Assembly: GCA_031180665.1 (NCBI GenBank)
Contig: JAPSLP010000023.1
Coordinates: 1-64,000, forward strand
Direction of reading: 5' to 3'
Source: Cupriavidus sp.
Lineage (GTDB): Bacteria; Pseudomonadota; Gammaproteobacteria; Burkholderiales; Burkholderiaceae
Length of the DNA: 64,000 bases
Shown here: positions 1 to 9,648 of the stretch, piece by piece
How the letters are laid out: each line of letters begins with the position of its first letter
Numbering within the stretch: the first letter of the stretch is position 1
Translations under genes and position numbers: made by a program
The notes under the pieces: generated by a model
Databases searched by the model: none
Told to the model about the DNA's origin: nothing
What the model saw: only the letters and a program-made list of their open reading frames with translations

Positions 1-143
1 TCAGCACTTTTTTGCTGCGGCTCCAGCACCGCAGCGCCTTCGCCTTCCCCGCCAACCCCGCCGCCGTTCGGCTGCGAGGGGGCGAATATTAAGGGAGCAT
101 GACAGCCATGGCAAGCGCTTTTTTGCACGAGCGCCCAAGTGCG

Positions 144-2102
144 CTAGGCGGCCTCTTTGAGCCGCCGCCACAAGGTCGTCGAACTGATACCCAACAGGTG
201 GCACGCCGCCGCGCGATCCCCACCGCATTCGTCCAGCACGCGGCGAATATGTTCCGCCTGGGACGAACGCGCCACGCCAGCGAGCGAACGGTTGCCCGAC
301 CGGGCACTCACGGTTGCAGGCGTCACTTCGATTCCCTCGCCGCCGAACAGCTCGGGCACCGTCGCCCGCAGTTCGCGCAGCAATGCTTCCTCGTCCAGCG
401 CCCTTCCCGCCAGCAGCACAGCGATCCGCTCCACCACGTTCTCCAGCTCACGGATATTGCCCGGCCAGCCATATGCCGCCAGCCGGCTGCGCGCCGCTTG
501 TGGCAGGCTGTCCGGACGAGGCAATCCCAGCCTCTGCTGCGCGCGCCGGTACAGCAGCTCGGCCAGTTCCGGCAGATCCGCCTTGCGTTCGCGCAGCGGT
601 GGCATGGCGATACGCAGGATATTCAGCCGGTAATAGAGGTCCTGCCGGAACGCCCCGTCGCGCACGAGCGCCGCGAGATCCCGATGGGTGGCGGCGATCA
701 CGCGCACGTTGACCGGCACCGCATCCACGCCGCCGATCGGCAGCACCTGCTTTTCCTGCAGCACGCGCAGCAACCGGGTCTGCAGGGCCGGCGGCATATC
801 GCCGACCTCGTCCAGGAACAACGTGCCGTTATGCGCGGATTCGAACAGCCCGGCCTTGCCACCGCGCCGCGCGCCGGTGAACGCGCCCTCCTCGTAGCCA
901 AACAGCTCGCTCTCCAGCAGCGCCTCCGGGAACGCCGCGCAATTGATCGCCACGAAAGGAAACGCGCGGCGCGGACTAGCGTCGTGCATGCCCTGCGCCA
1001 GCACCTCCTTGCCGGTGCCGCTCTCGCCGCTGATCAGCACGGTTGAATCGACGGCCGCATAGCGCCGCGCCAGCTCGCGCAGCTGGCACATTGCCGGCGA
1101 TGCACCGGCGAGGTCGTCGAGCCGATAGCGAACACCGGCCGTGCGGGCGCTGGCGCGTCGGCGCAGATGGCGGTCGACCCGCTGGATCGCATTGGCATCC
1201 TGGATCGTCAGCACCGCGCCCGCGGGACCGCCCTCGCCAAGGATCGGAATCCGGTTGACCACGACCATGCGGTCGCCCAGCTTGTGGATTGCCTCGAGTT
1301 CCTTGCTTCCGGTGCGCATCACGCTGTCGAGCGACAGATCCGGGGCCAGGCCCTGCAGCTTGCGGCCGACCGCATCGGCGGCCGGCGTGCCGAGGAAGCG
1401 CTCCATCGCCGGATTGAACGACTGAATCCGCCCGTCGGCATCGACCGCGGCAACGCCCTCGTTCAGATGCGCGAGGATCGTGTTGACATACTCGCGCCGG
1501 CTCGACTCGATGCGCCGCAGCCGCGCCGCCTCGATCGCATCCTCGAGCGCGAGCTTGACCGACTGGCCCGAGTACAGAAACACCCCGGTCAGCCCGAGCC
1601 GGTCCGCCAACTCGGTCACGAGTCCGGGTCCGACCACGACCTCGACGCCCTCCTGCCGCAGCGCCTTGACGCGCACCGTGGCGTCGTCCTCGGTCAAATA
1701 CGTATACGACGGAATCGGCAGGTCGAACGCCCGGGCGAACTCGTCGACTTCCGGGTAGGTAGCGGCGTGAGTCACCAGTGCGACCCGCGGCGAGATGCGC
1801 CGCGCCGTGGCGAGCGCACTCAATACGTCGAACCCGGTCACCTTGACCAGCGTGACAGGCACGTCCACATGCTGGCGCAGATAGGCGCCGTTCGACCCGG
1901 CAGCGACCACCGCGTCGAGCCGCCCTTCCCTGGCCTCCCGGGTGATCGCGTTGGCGGCCGCCTCGTAGCCCTTGCCGACGAGCCGGAAGTCGGCCTGCGC
2001 GGCATAGGAAGGAATCAGATCGGCGAAGGCGCGCGACAGCCGGCTGATGCCGACGGCCCAGATGCGGGGCCTGCCGGGAGGAATCGGAGTAGCGGGAGTC
2101 AT
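144..2102 (-). CDS. prpR: Propionate catabolism sigma-54 activator PrpR
   Basis: Enhancer-binding transcription activator, 652 aa, expected to sense 2-methylcitrate and switch on the divergent prpBC-acnD-prpF operon. An N-terminal PrpR sensor domain covers about residues 1-180 and a PAS region about 190-300. The AAA+ sigma-54 domain has Walker A GESGTGKE near residue 360 and the sigma-54 contact motif GAFTGA near 405. A Fis-type helix-turn-helix closes the protein at about 600-650. I chose the ATG at 2102 because the longer TTG-initiated frame adds residues outside the PrpR_N domain; the Shine-Dalgarno is poor at both. The 294-bp divergent gap holds the -24/-12 promoter it should act on. Confidence 0.93.
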   Translation of the reverse strand: MTPATPIPPGRPRIWAVGISRLSRAFADLIPSYAAQADFRLVGKGYEAAANAITREAREGRLDAVVAAGSNGAYLRQHVDVPVTLVKVTGFDVLSALATARRISPRVALVTHAATYPEVDEFARAFDLPIPSYTYLTEDDATVRVKALRQEGVEVVVGPGLVTELADRLGLTGVFLYSGQSVKLALEDAIEAARLRRIESSRREYVNTILAHLNEGVAAVDADGRIQSFNPAMERFLGTPAADAVGRKLQGLAPDLSLDSVMRTGSKELEAIHKLGDRMVVVNRIPILGEGGPAGAVLTIQDANAIQRVDRHLRRRASARTAGVRYRLDDLAGASPAMCQLRELARRYAAVDSTVLISGESGTGKEVLAQGMHDASPRRAFPFVAINCAAFPEALLESELFGYEEGAFTGARRGGKAGLFESAHNGTLFLDEVGDMPPALQTRLLRVLQEKQVLPIGGVDAVPVNVRVIAATHRDLAALVRDGAFRQDLYYRLNILRIAMPPLRERKADLPELAELLYRRAQQRLGLPRPDSLPQAARSRLAAYGWPGNIRELENVVERIAVLLAGRALDEEALLRELRATVPELFGGEGIEVTPATVSARSGNRSLAGVARSSQAEHIRRVLDECGGDRAAACHLLGISSTTLWRRLKEAA

Positions 2103-2231
2103 GGATGGGAAGAAAAAAGCGACGGTCGCAAGCCATGGCCAGCGGCCGAACAAAAGCGCTCACAATAGGATGTTGACAGGCTGTCGCTGCATTCTGCGCC
2201 CTCCGGCGTTGCATTTCAATTCGCACAATGG

Positions 2232-2247
2232 ATTTCACAAATGAATT
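2232..2247. promoter_or_regulatory. Candidate PrpR upstream activating site
   Basis: An AT-rich inverted repeat, ATTTCA-CAAA-TGAATT (5 of 6 arm positions match), stands in an otherwise GC-rich gap about 100 bp upstream of the sigma-54 promoter. That is the usual distance for an enhancer-binding protein. Assignment to PrpR is by position only. More AT-rich half-sites lie around it, such as TTGCATTTCAATT at 2210-2222. Confidence 0.4.
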
Positions 2248-2345
2248 GCAAATTGAGAGCCTGACACATCACCTGAACCGACAGGAGCACCCGCTATCCC
2301 TTGCAGGGACTGGCCAAACCAGGCGCCGCGCCGCCAGGCCCACCG

Positions 2346-2361
2346 TTGGCACGCCGCTTGC
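2346..2361 (+). promoter_or_regulatory. Sigma-54 promoter of the prp operon
   Basis: TTGGCACGCCGCTTGC matches the -24/-12 consensus TGGCAC-N5-TTGC at every conserved position. It lies 36 bp before the prpB start codon and opposite prpR, as in characterised prp loci. Transcription should begin about 12 bp after the TTGC. Confidence 0.88.
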
Positions 2362-2396
2362 GCTCTCCCGGCATTCCGCTCACCCAGGACGCCACC

Positions 2397-3305
2397 ATGA
2401 CCCTGACCTCTCAAGACCTGGCCCGCTCGGCGGGCGCCCGCTTCCGCCAAGCGCTGGCCGACGAACAGCCGCTGCAGGTCGTCGGCACCATCAACGCCAA
2501 CCATGCGCTGCTGGCCAAGCGCGCCGGCTACCGCGCCATCTACCTGTCCGGCGGCGGCGTCGCAGCCGGCTCGCTGGGCCTGCCCGACCTCGGCATCTCG
2601 AACCTGGACGACGTGCTGACCGATATCCGCCGCATCACCGACGTCTGCGACGTGCCGCTGCTGGTCGACGTCGACACCGGCTTCGGCGCCTCGGCCTTCA
2701 ACGTGGCCCGTACCACGCGCTCGCTGATCAAGTTCGGCGCCGGCGCGATGCACATCGAGGATCAGGTCGGCGCCAAGCGCTGCGGCCACCGGCCCAACAA
2801 GGAGATCGTCTCGCAGGACGAGATGGTCGATCGCATCAAGGCCGCGGTCGATGCCCGCACCGATGAGCATTTCGTCATCATGGCGCGCACCGACGCACTG
2901 GCGGTCGAGGGCCTGGACAAGGCGATCGAACGCGCGGTGGCCTGCGTCGAGGCCGGTGCCGATGCGATCTTCCCCGAGGCGATGACCGACCTGTCGATGT
3001 ACCGCAAGTTCGTCGACGCGGTGAAGGTGCCGGTGCTCGCCAACATCACCGAATTCGGCGCCACGCCACTGTTCACGCGCGACGAACTGGCCGGCGCCGG
3101 CGTCGCGATGATCCTCTACCCGCTGTCGGCGTTCCGCGCGATGAACAAGGCCGCGGAGAACGTCTACGCGGCGATCCGCCGCGACGGCACCCAGCAGAAC
3201 GTGCTGGACACCATGCAGACGCGCGCCGAGCTCTACGAGAGCATCGGCTACCATGCATACGAACAGAAGCTGGATGCGCTGTTTGCGCAAGCCAAGGCCA
3301 AGTAA
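2397..3305 (+). CDS. prpB: 2-methylisocitrate lyase PrpB
   Basis: Cleaves 2-methylisocitrate to pyruvate and succinate, the last step of the methylcitrate cycle. The 302-aa length is standard. The isocitrate-lyase-superfamily active-site motif KRCGH lies near residues 126-130, and the metal-binding DVDTGFG comes earlier. The ATG at 2397 follows an AGGA; the longer TTG-started frame would run through the sigma-54 promoter and is rejected. It is the first gene of the operon, 28 nt before prpC. Confidence 0.96.
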   Translation: MTLTSQDLARSAGARFRQALADEQPLQVVGTINANHALLAKRAGYRAIYLSGGGVAAGSLGLPDLGISNLDDVLTDIRRITDVCDVPLLVDVDTGFGASAFNVARTTRSLIKFGAGAMHIEDQVGAKRCGHRPNKEIVSQDEMVDRIKAAVDARTDEHFVIMARTDALAVEGLDKAIERAVACVEAGADAIFPEAMTDLSMYRKFVDAVKVPVLANITEFGATPLFTRDELAGAGVAMILYPLSAFRAMNKAAENVYAAIRRDGTQQNVLDTMQTRAELYESIGYHAYEQKLDALFAQAKAK

Positions 3306-3333
3306 CCAGAACAGAGCGAAGCAAGGAGACGAC

Positions 3334-4494
3334 ATGTCCGAAGCCACTCCGGCGCAAGCCACCCCGAAGCCCAAGAAATCCGTTGCGCTGTCCGGCGTCG
3401 TCGCCGGCAATACCGCACTGTGCACGGTCGGCCGCAGCGGCAACGACCTGCACTATCGCGGCTACGACATCCTCGACGTCGCCGAGACCTGCGAGTTCGA
3501 AGAGATCGCCTATCTGCTGGTGCACGGCAAGCTGCCGACCCAGGCAGAGCTGAACGGCTACAAGGCCAAGCTGCGCGCGTTGCGCGGCCTGCCCGCCAAC
3601 GTCAAGGCGGCGCTCGAATGGGTACCGGCCTCGGCCCACCCGATGGACGTCATGCGCACCGGCGTGTCGGTGCTGGGCACGGTGCTGCCCGAGAAGGAAG
3701 ACCACAATCTGCCGGGAGCGCGCGACATCGCCGACCGCCTGATGGCCTCGCTCGGCTCGATGCTGCTGTACTGGTACCACTACAGCCATAACGGCCGGCG
3801 CATCGAGGTCGAAACCGACGACGATTCGATCGGCGGCCACTTCCTGCATCTGCTGCACGGCCGCAAGCCGAGCGAGCTGTGGGAGCGCGCGATGCACACC
3901 TCGCTGAACCTCTACGCGGAGCACGAGTTCAACGCGTCGACCTTTACCGGCCGCGTCATCGCCGGCACCGGTTCCGACATGTACTCGGCGATCTGCGGCG
4001 CGATCGGCGCGCTGCGCGGCCCGAAGCACGGCGGCGCCAACGAGGTCGCGTTCGAGATCCAGAAGCGCTACGACACGCCCGACGAGGCCCAGGCCGACAT
4101 CACCCGCCGCGTCGAGAACAAGGAAGTCGTGATCGGCTTCGGCCATCCGGTCTACACGACCGGCGATCCGCGCAACCAGGTGATCAAGGAAGTCGCGCGC
4201 CGCCTGTCGAAGGACGCCGGTTCGATGAAGATGTTCGACATCGCCGAGCGGCTGGAGACGACGATGTGGGACATCAAGAAGATGTTCCCCAATCTCGACT
4301 GGTTCAGCGCGGTCAGCTACCACATGATGGGCGTGCCGACCGCGATGTTTACGCCGCTGTTCGTGATCGCGCGGACCTCCGGCTGGGCCGCGCACATCAT
4401 CGAGCAACGCGTCGACAACAAGATCATCCGCCCGAGCGCCAACTACATCGGCCCGGACAATTTGAAGTTCGTGCCGATCGAGAAACGCCGCTGA
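3334..4494 (+). CDS. prpC: 2-methylcitrate synthase PrpC
   Basis: Condenses propionyl-CoA with oxaloacetate to 2-methylcitrate. It has 386 aa and a citrate-synthase fold with the catalytic triad visible: His in [10 protein letters not shown] near 170, His in [14 protein letters not shown] near 270 and Asp in [10 protein letters not shown] near 322. The GDPRN segment is typical of methylcitrate rather than citrate synthases. The start follows AAGGAGACGAC. A strong hairpin fills the gap to acnD. Confidence 0.95.
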   Translation: MSEATPAQATPKPKKSVALSGVVAGNTALCTVGRSGNDLHYRGYDILDVAETCEFEEIAYLLVHGKLPTQAELNGYKAKLRALRGLPANVKAALEWVPASAHPMDVMRTGVSVLGTVLPEKEDHNLPGARDIADRLMASLGSMLLYWYHYSHNGRRIEVETDDDSIGGHFLHLLHGRKPSELWERAMHTSLNLYAEHEFNASTFTGRVIAGTGSDMYSAICGAIGALRGPKHGGANEVAFEIQKRYDTPDEAQADITRRVENKEVVIGFGHPVYTTGDPRNQVIKEVARRLSKDAGSMKMFDIAERLETTMWDIKKMFPNLDWFSAVSYHMMGVPTAMFTPLFVIARTSGWAAHIIEQRVDNKIIRPSANYIGPDNLKFVPIEKRR

Positions 4495-4507
4495 TGCGGT
4501 AGAAAGC

Positions 4508-4545
4508 AGGCGGAAGCGGCCACGCCACGCGCACCGCTTCCGCCT
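4508..4545 (+). other. Intraoperonic hairpin between prpC and acnD
   Basis: AGGCGGAAGCGG and CCGCTTCCGCCT form a perfect 12-bp inverted repeat around a 14-nt loop just after the prpC stop codon. No T-run follows, so it is more likely an mRNA-stabilising, processing or attenuating element than a full terminator. Confidence 0.75.
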
Positions 4546-4604
4546 GGCAGTCCCCAAGCCTTTCCACGGCGCGCCGAGCACGACCCTGTATCGATCCCCA
4601 CCCC

Positions 4605-7232
4605 ATGAATACTGCCTACCGCAAACCGCTGCCCGGCACGGGCCTGGACTATTTCGACGCCCGCGCCGCGGTCGATGCGATCCAGCCCGGCGCCTATGAC
4701 AAGCTGCCCTACACCTCGCGCGTGCTGGCCGAAAATCTGGCGCGCCGCTGCGACCCGTCGCTGCTGAGCGCCGCGCTGACGCAGCTGATCGAACGCAAGC
4801 GCGACCTCGACTTTCCCTGGTTCCCCGCGCGCGTGGTCTGCCACGACATCCTCGGCCAGACCGCGCTGGTGGACCTGGCGGGCCTGCGCGATGCGATCGC
4901 CGACCAGGGCGGCGATCCGGCCCAGGTCAATCCGGTGGTGCCGGTCCAGCTGATCGTCGACCATTCGCTGGCGGTCGAGCACGGCGGTTTCGACAAGGAT
5001 GCCTTCGCCAAGAACCGCGCGATCGAGGAGCGCCGCAACGAGGACCGCTTCCATTTCATCGAGTGGACCCGCAAGGCGTTCAAGAACGTCGACGTGATTC
5101 CGCCGGGCAACGGCATCATGCACCAGATCAATCTGGAGCGGATGTCCCCGGTGATCCATGCCGTCGACGGCGTGGCCTACCCCGACACGCTGGTCGGCAC
5201 CGACAGCCATACGCCCCATGTCGACGCGCTGGGCGTGATCGCCATCGGCGTGGGCGGCCTCGAAGCCGAGAACGTGATGCTGGGCCGCGCCTCCTGGATG
5301 CGGCTGCCGGACATCGTCGGTGTCGAGCTGCGCGGCAAGCCGCAGCCGGGCATCACCGCGACCGACATCGTGCTGGCGCTGACCGAGTTCCTGCGCAGCC
5401 AGCGCGTAGTGGGTGCCTATCTCGAATTCCGCGGCGAAGGCGCCGCCAGCCTGACGCTGGGCGATCGCGCGACGATCTCCAACATGGCGCCCGAATACGG
5501 CGCCACCGCGGCGATGTTCTTCATCGACGGCCAGACCATCGACTATCTGCGCCTGACTGGCCGCAGCGACGAGCAGGTGCGCCTGGTCGAGACCTACGCC
5601 AAGACCGCGGGCCTGTGGGCCGACACGCTCGAGCACGCCGAATACGAGCGTGTGCTCGAGTTCGACCTGTCGACAGTGGTCCGCAACATGGCGGGCCCGT
5701 CGAATCCGCACAAGCGCCTGCCGACCACCGCGCTGGCCGAACGCGGCATCGCCGGCCAATGGCAGCAGGTGCCCGGCCAGATGCCAGACGGCGCCGTGAT
5801 CATCGCCGCCATCACCAGCTGCACCAACACCAGCAATCCGCGCAACGTGATCGCCGCCGGCCTGCTGGCACGCAATGCCAACGCGCGCGGCCTGACGCGC
5901 AAGCCCTGGGTCAAGTCCTCGCTGGCTCCGGGCTCCAAGGTCGTGCAGTTGTATCTCGAGGAAGCGGGCCTGCTGCCCGAGCTCGAGCAACTCGGCTTCG
6001 GCATCGTCGCGTTTGCCTGCACCACCTGCAACGGCATGTCGGGCGCGCTCGATCCGGCGATCCAGCAGGAGATCGTCGAGCGCGACCTGTATGCGACCGC
6101 GGTGCTGTCGGGCAACCGCAATTTCGATGGCCGCATCCATCCCTACGCCAAGCAGGCCTTCCTGGCCTCGCCGCCGCTGGTGGTCGCCTACGCGATCGCC
6201 GGCACCATCCGCTTCGATATCGAGCGCGACGTGCTGGGCCACGACTCCAACGGCCAACCCGTCACGCTGAAGGACATCTGGCCGAGCGACGAGGAGATCG
6301 ACGCGATCGTCGCGCAAAGCGTCAAGCCCGAGCAGTTCCGCAAGGTCTACGAGCCGATGTTCGCGGTGCAGGCGGCCAACGCCGAGACCATCAGCCCGCT
6401 GTACGACTGGCGGCCGCAGAGCACCTATATCCGCCGCCCGCCGTACTGGGAAGGCGCGCTGGCCGGGGAGCGCACGCTCAAGGGCCTGCGTCCGCTGGCG
6501 GTGCTCGGCGACAACATCACCACCGACCATCTGTCGCCGTCCAACGCCATCCTGCCCGACAGCGCCGCCGGCGAATACCTGGCGAAGATGGGCCTGCCCG
6601 AGGAAGACTTCAACTCGTACGCGACCCACCGCGGCGACCACCTGACCGCCCAGCGCGCGACCTTCGCCAACCCGACCCTGGTCAATGAAATGGCGGTGGT
6701 CGACGGCAAGGTCAAGAAGGGTTCGCTGGCGCGCATCGAGCCGGACGGCCAGGTTGTGCGCATGTGGGAGGCGATCGAGACCTATATGGAGCGCAAGCAG
6801 CCGCTGATCATCATCGCCGGCGCCGACTACGGCCAGGGCTCGTCGCGGGACTGGGCGGCCAAGGGCGTGCGGCTGGCCGGCGTCGAGGCGATCGTCGCCG
6901 AAGGCTTCGAGCGCATCCACCGCACCAATCTGATCGGCATGGGCGTGCTGCCGCTGGAGTTCAAGCCGGGCACCAACCGCCTGACGCTGCAGATCGACGG
7001 CACCGAGACCTTCGACGTGATCGGCGAGCGCAAGCCGCGCGCGGACCTGACGCTGGTGATCCACCGCAGGAACGGCGAGCGTGTCGAGACCGCGGTGACA
7101 TGCCGCCTCGATACCGCCGAGGAAGTCTCGATCTACGAGGCCGGCGGCGTGCTGCAGCGCTTCGCGCAGGACTTCCTGGACTCGACCAGCGCCGCGCGGG
7201 CGGCCGCGCCATCGACACAATCGGCGGCCTGA
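4605..7232 (+). CDS. acnD: Fe/S-dependent 2-methylisocitrate dehydratase AcnD
   Basis: Aconitase-like enzyme, 875 aa, that dehydrates 2-methylcitrate and works with PrpF in place of PrpD. The three 4Fe-4S cysteines are visible: SCTNTSNP near 406 and ACTTCNG near 472 and 475. The C-terminal swivel domain contains the YGQGSSRDWAAKG motif. No prpD is present, so this is the AcnD/PrpF form of the pathway. The ATG at 4605 has only a weak Shine-Dalgarno, and a hairpin separates it from prpC. Confidence 0.94.
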   Translation: MNTAYRKPLPGTGLDYFDARAAVDAIQPGAYDKLPYTSRVLAENLARRCDPSLLSAALTQLIERKRDLDFPWFPARVVCHDILGQTALVDLAGLRDAIADQGGDPAQVNPVVPVQLIVDHSLAVEHGGFDKDAFAKNRAIEERRNEDRFHFIEWTRKAFKNVDVIPPGNGIMHQINLERMSPVIHAVDGVAYPDTLVGTDSHTPHVDALGVIAIGVGGLEAENVMLGRASWMRLPDIVGVELRGKPQPGITATDIVLALTEFLRSQRVVGAYLEFRGEGAASLTLGDRATISNMAPEYGATAAMFFIDGQTIDYLRLTGRSDEQVRLVETYAKTAGLWADTLEHAEYERVLEFDLSTVVRNMAGPSNPHKRLPTTALAERGIAGQWQQVPGQMPDGAVIIAAITSCTNTSNPRNVIAAGLLARNANARGLTRKPWVKSSLAPGSKVVQLYLEEAGLLPELEQLGFGIVAFACTTCNGMSGALDPAIQQEIVERDLYATAVLSGNRNFDGRIHPYAKQAFLASPPLVVAYAIAGTIRFDIERDVLGHDSNGQPVTLKDIWPSDEEIDAIVAQSVKPEQFRKVYEPMFAVQAANAETISPLYDWRPQSTYIRRPPYWEGALAGERTLKGLRPLAVLGDNITTDHLSPSNAILPDSAAGEYLAKMGLPEEDFNSYATHRGDHLTAQRATFANPTLVNEMAVVDGKVKKGSLARIEPDGQVVRMWEAIETYMERKQPLIIIAGADYGQGSSRDWAAKGVRLAGVEAIVAEGFERIHRTNLIGMGVLPLEFKPGTNRLTLQIDGTETFDVIGERKPRADLTLVIHRRNGERVETAVTCRLDTAEEVSIYEAGGVLQRFAQDFLDSTSAARAAAPSTQSAA

Positions 7233-7264
7233 GCGCATGGTCGCAAAGGCCAACCCTCGGCGAT

Positions 7265-7289
7265 AGCCCGGCGCAAACGGCGCCGGGCT
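7265..7289 (+). other. Intraoperonic hairpin between acnD and prpF
   Basis: AGCCCGGCGC and GCGCCGGGCT form a perfect 10-bp stem with loop AAACG in the 112-nt acnD-prpF gap. There is no T-tract. It is the second such structure in this operon. Confidence 0.75.
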
Positions 7290-7344
7290 CGCCCCCGGGC
7301 GTTACCGCAAGGTGCCGCCCGCTCTGACTCCGCACGAGGCATCC

Positions 7345-8544
7345 ATGGTTTCCCTTCCTCAGATCCGCATCCCGGCCACCTATATGCGTGGCGGCACCAG
7401 CAAGGGCGTGTTCTTCCGCCTGCAGGACCTGCCCGAGGCGGCGCAGGCGCCCGGCCCCGCCCGCGATGCGCTGCTGATGCGCGTGATCGGCAGCCCCGAT
7501 CCGTACGGCAAGCAGATCGACGGCATGGGCGCGGCGACGTCGAGCACCAGCAAGACGGTGATCGTGTCGCGCAGCAGCCGGCCGGACCACGACGTCGACT
7601 ATCTGTTCGGCCAGGTCGCAATCGACGAGCCCTTCGTCGACTGGAGCGGCAACTGCGGCAATCTCTCTGCCGCGGTGGGCCCGTTCGCGATCGCCGCCGG
7701 GCTGATCGACCCGGCGCGCATCCCGCGCGAGGGTGTCGCCACCGTGCGCATCTGGCAGGCCAATATCGGCAAGACCATCGTTTCGCATGTGCCGATCGTC
7801 GACGGCATGGTCAAGGAAACCGGGGAGTTCGAACTGGATGGCGTGACCTTCCCTGCCGCCGAGATCATGCTCGAGTTCATGGACCCGGCGGCCGAGGAGG
7901 AAGGCGGCGGCGGCGCGATGTTCCCGACCGGCAACCTGGTCGACGACCTCGAGGTGCCGGGCGTCGGCACGCTGAAGGCGACGATGATCAATGCCGGCAT
8001 TCCGACCATCTTCGTCAATGCCGACGCGATCGGCTACACCGGCACCGAGCTGCAGGAGGCCATCAACGGCGATCCCAAGGCGCTGGCGACGTTCGAGACC
8101 ATTCGCGCCTACGGGGCCGTGCGCATGGGCCTGATCCAGAACGTGGACGAGGCCGCGCGGCGCCTGCACACGCCCAAGGTGGCCTTTGTCGCCCCGCCGG
8201 CAAGCTATACCGCGTCGAGCGGCAAGCCGGTGCGCGCCGAAGACATCGACCTGCTGGTGCGGGCGCTGTCGATGGGCAAGCTGCACCACGCGATGATGGG
8301 CACCGCGGCGGTGGCGATCGGCACCGCCGCGGCCATTCCCGGCACACTGGTCAATCTGGCGGCCGGCGGCGGCAAACGCCAGGCGGTGCGCTTCGGCCAT
8401 CCGTCGGGCACGCTGCGCGTCGGCGCCGAGGCCGCGCAGGTGGGCGGCGAATGGGCGGTGAAGAAAGCCATCATGAGCCGCAGCGCGCGGATCCTGATGG
8501 AAGGCTGGGTGCGCGTGCCCGGCGACTGGAACCCCCTTGCCTGA
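7345..8544 (+). CDS. prpF: 2-methylaconitate cis-trans isomerase PrpF
   Basis: Isomerises the 2-methylaconitate made by AcnD so that it can be rehydrated to 2-methylisocitrate. The 399-aa length and the N-terminal segment RIPATYMRGGTSKGVFF are characteristic of PrpF (diaminopimelate-epimerase-like fold, two repeated halves). The next hallmark is DGMGAATSSTSKT, followed by WSGNCGNLSAAVGPFAI. I chose the ATG at 7345 because the family's conserved N-terminus begins there. It is the last gene of the operon, closed by a 12-bp hairpin. Confidence 0.94.
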   Translation: MVSLPQIRIPATYMRGGTSKGVFFRLQDLPEAAQAPGPARDALLMRVIGSPDPYGKQIDGMGAATSSTSKTVIVSRSSRPDHDVDYLFGQVAIDEPFVDWSGNCGNLSAAVGPFAIAAGLIDPARIPREGVATVRIWQANIGKTIVSHVPIVDGMVKETGEFELDGVTFPAAEIMLEFMDPAAEEEGGGGAMFPTGNLVDDLEVPGVGTLKATMINAGIPTIFVNADAIGYTGTELQEAINGDPKALATFETIRAYGAVRMGLIQNVDEAARRLHTPKVAFVAPPASYTASSGKPVRAEDIDLLVRALSMGKLHHAMMGTAAVAIGTAAAIPGTLVNLAAGGGKRQAVRFGHPSGTLRVGAEAAQVGGEWAVKKAIMSRSARILMEGWVRVPGDWNPLA

Positions 8545-8551
8545 TGGCCGG

Positions 8552-8582
8552 GATGCCGGGGCCGCTGGTCGGCCCCGGCATC
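8552..8582 (+). terminator. Hairpin closing the prp operon
   Basis: GATGCCGGGGCC and GGCCCCGGCATC pair perfectly over 12 bp with a 7-nt loop, eight bases after the prpF stop. Only a short AAAC follows rather than a T-run, so termination may be Rho-assisted. Confidence 0.7.
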
Positions 8583-8680
8583 AAACGGTGGTGAGCGGCA
8601 AGATTGGCGGTTAATTGCATTTACACACCGTAGCTAAGGGCGAAGGCCCACCGCAAGACGGCACGGCCCGCGCCCCGGCG

Positions 8681-9151
8681 TCAACCGAACAGCACGCTGT
8701 TCATCAGCGCCTTTGCCACCACGGTGCCCCCCTCCGGTTGCTCGGCATAGACGGTGACCTCCGTGGCGACCTGCCGCTGGCCGCGGCGTACCACCGTCGC
8801 CACGGCGCGCAGCGCGGCTGATTCGGCCGGCGCCACATACTGGATCGACAGCGCGCTGGTCGCCCCGCCGCGCACCTTGTCGGGGTCCGCGCCGGATGCC
8901 GCGGCGGCCGCGCCGGCGATATCGATCAGCGTCGCAATCACGCCCCCATGCACCGTCTTGCCGACCGTGACATTGCCCGGGCTGAACGGCAGCACCAGTT
9001 CGACATGCTCGGGCGCCAGCACGTCGAGCGCGACGCCGAGCGTGCGGGCCACCGGCGAACCGATCAGGATTTCCTCGACCATCGCGCGGACGCGGGGCGC
9101 GACCTCGGCGTGGCTGCCGGTGGCGGAGAGTGGGGTCAGCGAAGACATCAT
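8681..9151 (-). CDS. PaaI-family hotdog thioesterase
   Basis: Acyl-CoA thioesterase-like protein, 156 aa, single hotdog domain. The family motif GKTVHGGVIATLIDIAG near the middle supplies the HGG oxyanion region and the helix residue Asp. The start at 9151 is preceded by AGGAG at good spacing; a second ATG follows directly. It is convergent with prpF and divergent from the DUF1289 gene. Its substrate cannot be read from sequence. Confidence 0.85.
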   Translation of the reverse strand: MMSSLTPLSATGSHAEVAPRVRAMVEEILIGSPVARTLGVALDVLAPEHVELVLPFSPGNVTVGKTVHGGVIATLIDIAGAAAAASGADPDKVRGGATSALSIQYVAPAESAALRAVATVVRRGQRQVATEVTVYAEQPEGGTVVAKALMNSVLFG

Positions 9152-9322
9152 GCGGGCTCCTGAAGAGGGATCGTGGTTCAGTCGTGTCGAGTCCATGATG
9201 GCGGCCGGCGCGGCCGACGCTCAATTACCCGACAGGTAATCCGATCGACGACGCGGAGGACAGCAACCTCGGTCGGGTCCTGCCCAGAGCACCGCCCGCC
9301 GGCACCGCCCCACCCCGCCGCT

Positions 9323-9328
9323 TATAAT
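9323..9328 (+). promoter_or_regulatory. -10 box of the DUF1289 gene
   Basis: A perfect TATAAT stands 26 bp before the DUF1289 start codon in GC-rich surroundings. No convincing -35 hexamer is seen 17 bp upstream. Confidence 0.5.
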
Positions 9329-9354
9329 GGCCGCCTTTGCCTCGCCCAGCCGCC

Positions 9355-9618
9355 ATGCCGCAAACCCGTCCCGATTCCACCCCAGACCCGCTCGCCCTGC
9401 CTGACACCGCCGAAGCCACCGACGACAGCCTGTTCGATGGTCCCGACAGCCCCTGCATCGGCATCTGTTCGACGCTGTTCGACGAGGTCTGCCAGGGCTG
9501 CGGCCGCACCGCGATGGAGGTCAGCAACTGGGTCTTCATGAGCGACGCGGAAAAGCGGGCGGTGTGGGAACGGATCACGCGCGAAGGCACCGCACGCCGT
9601 TTCCAGCGGGAGGACTAG
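9355..9618 (+). CDS. DUF1289 domain protein
   Basis: Small protein of 87 aa whose C-terminal half matches DUF1289: DSPCIGICSTLFDEVCQGCGRT, with four cysteines arranged like a zinc or Fe-S knuckle, then WVFMSDAEKRAVWERI. The N-terminus is Pro/Asp-rich and probably disordered. The function of the family is not established. The ATG at 9355 fits the TATAAT just upstream; an earlier GTG-type start would sit in the promoter. Confidence 0.88.
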   Translation: MPQTRPDSTPDPLALPDTAEATDDSLFDGPDSPCIGICSTLFDEVCQGCGRTAMEVSNWVFMSDAEKRAVWERITREGTARRFQRED

Positions 9619-9648
9619 TCCCGCCCGCCTCACTACCCTTGCGCGCCG

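Noticed and set aside
1-143. Possible end of another gene at the left edge
   Set aside because: The open frames here are low-complexity, Arg/Ala-rich and have no start signals. I see no gene, promoter or convincing terminator in these 143 bases.
4443-7253. A 936-codon open frame on the minus strand opposite acnD
   Set aside because: It is an antisense shadow caused by GC-rich third positions; the plus-strand AcnD has all catalytic motifs, and the antisense product has no recognisable domain.
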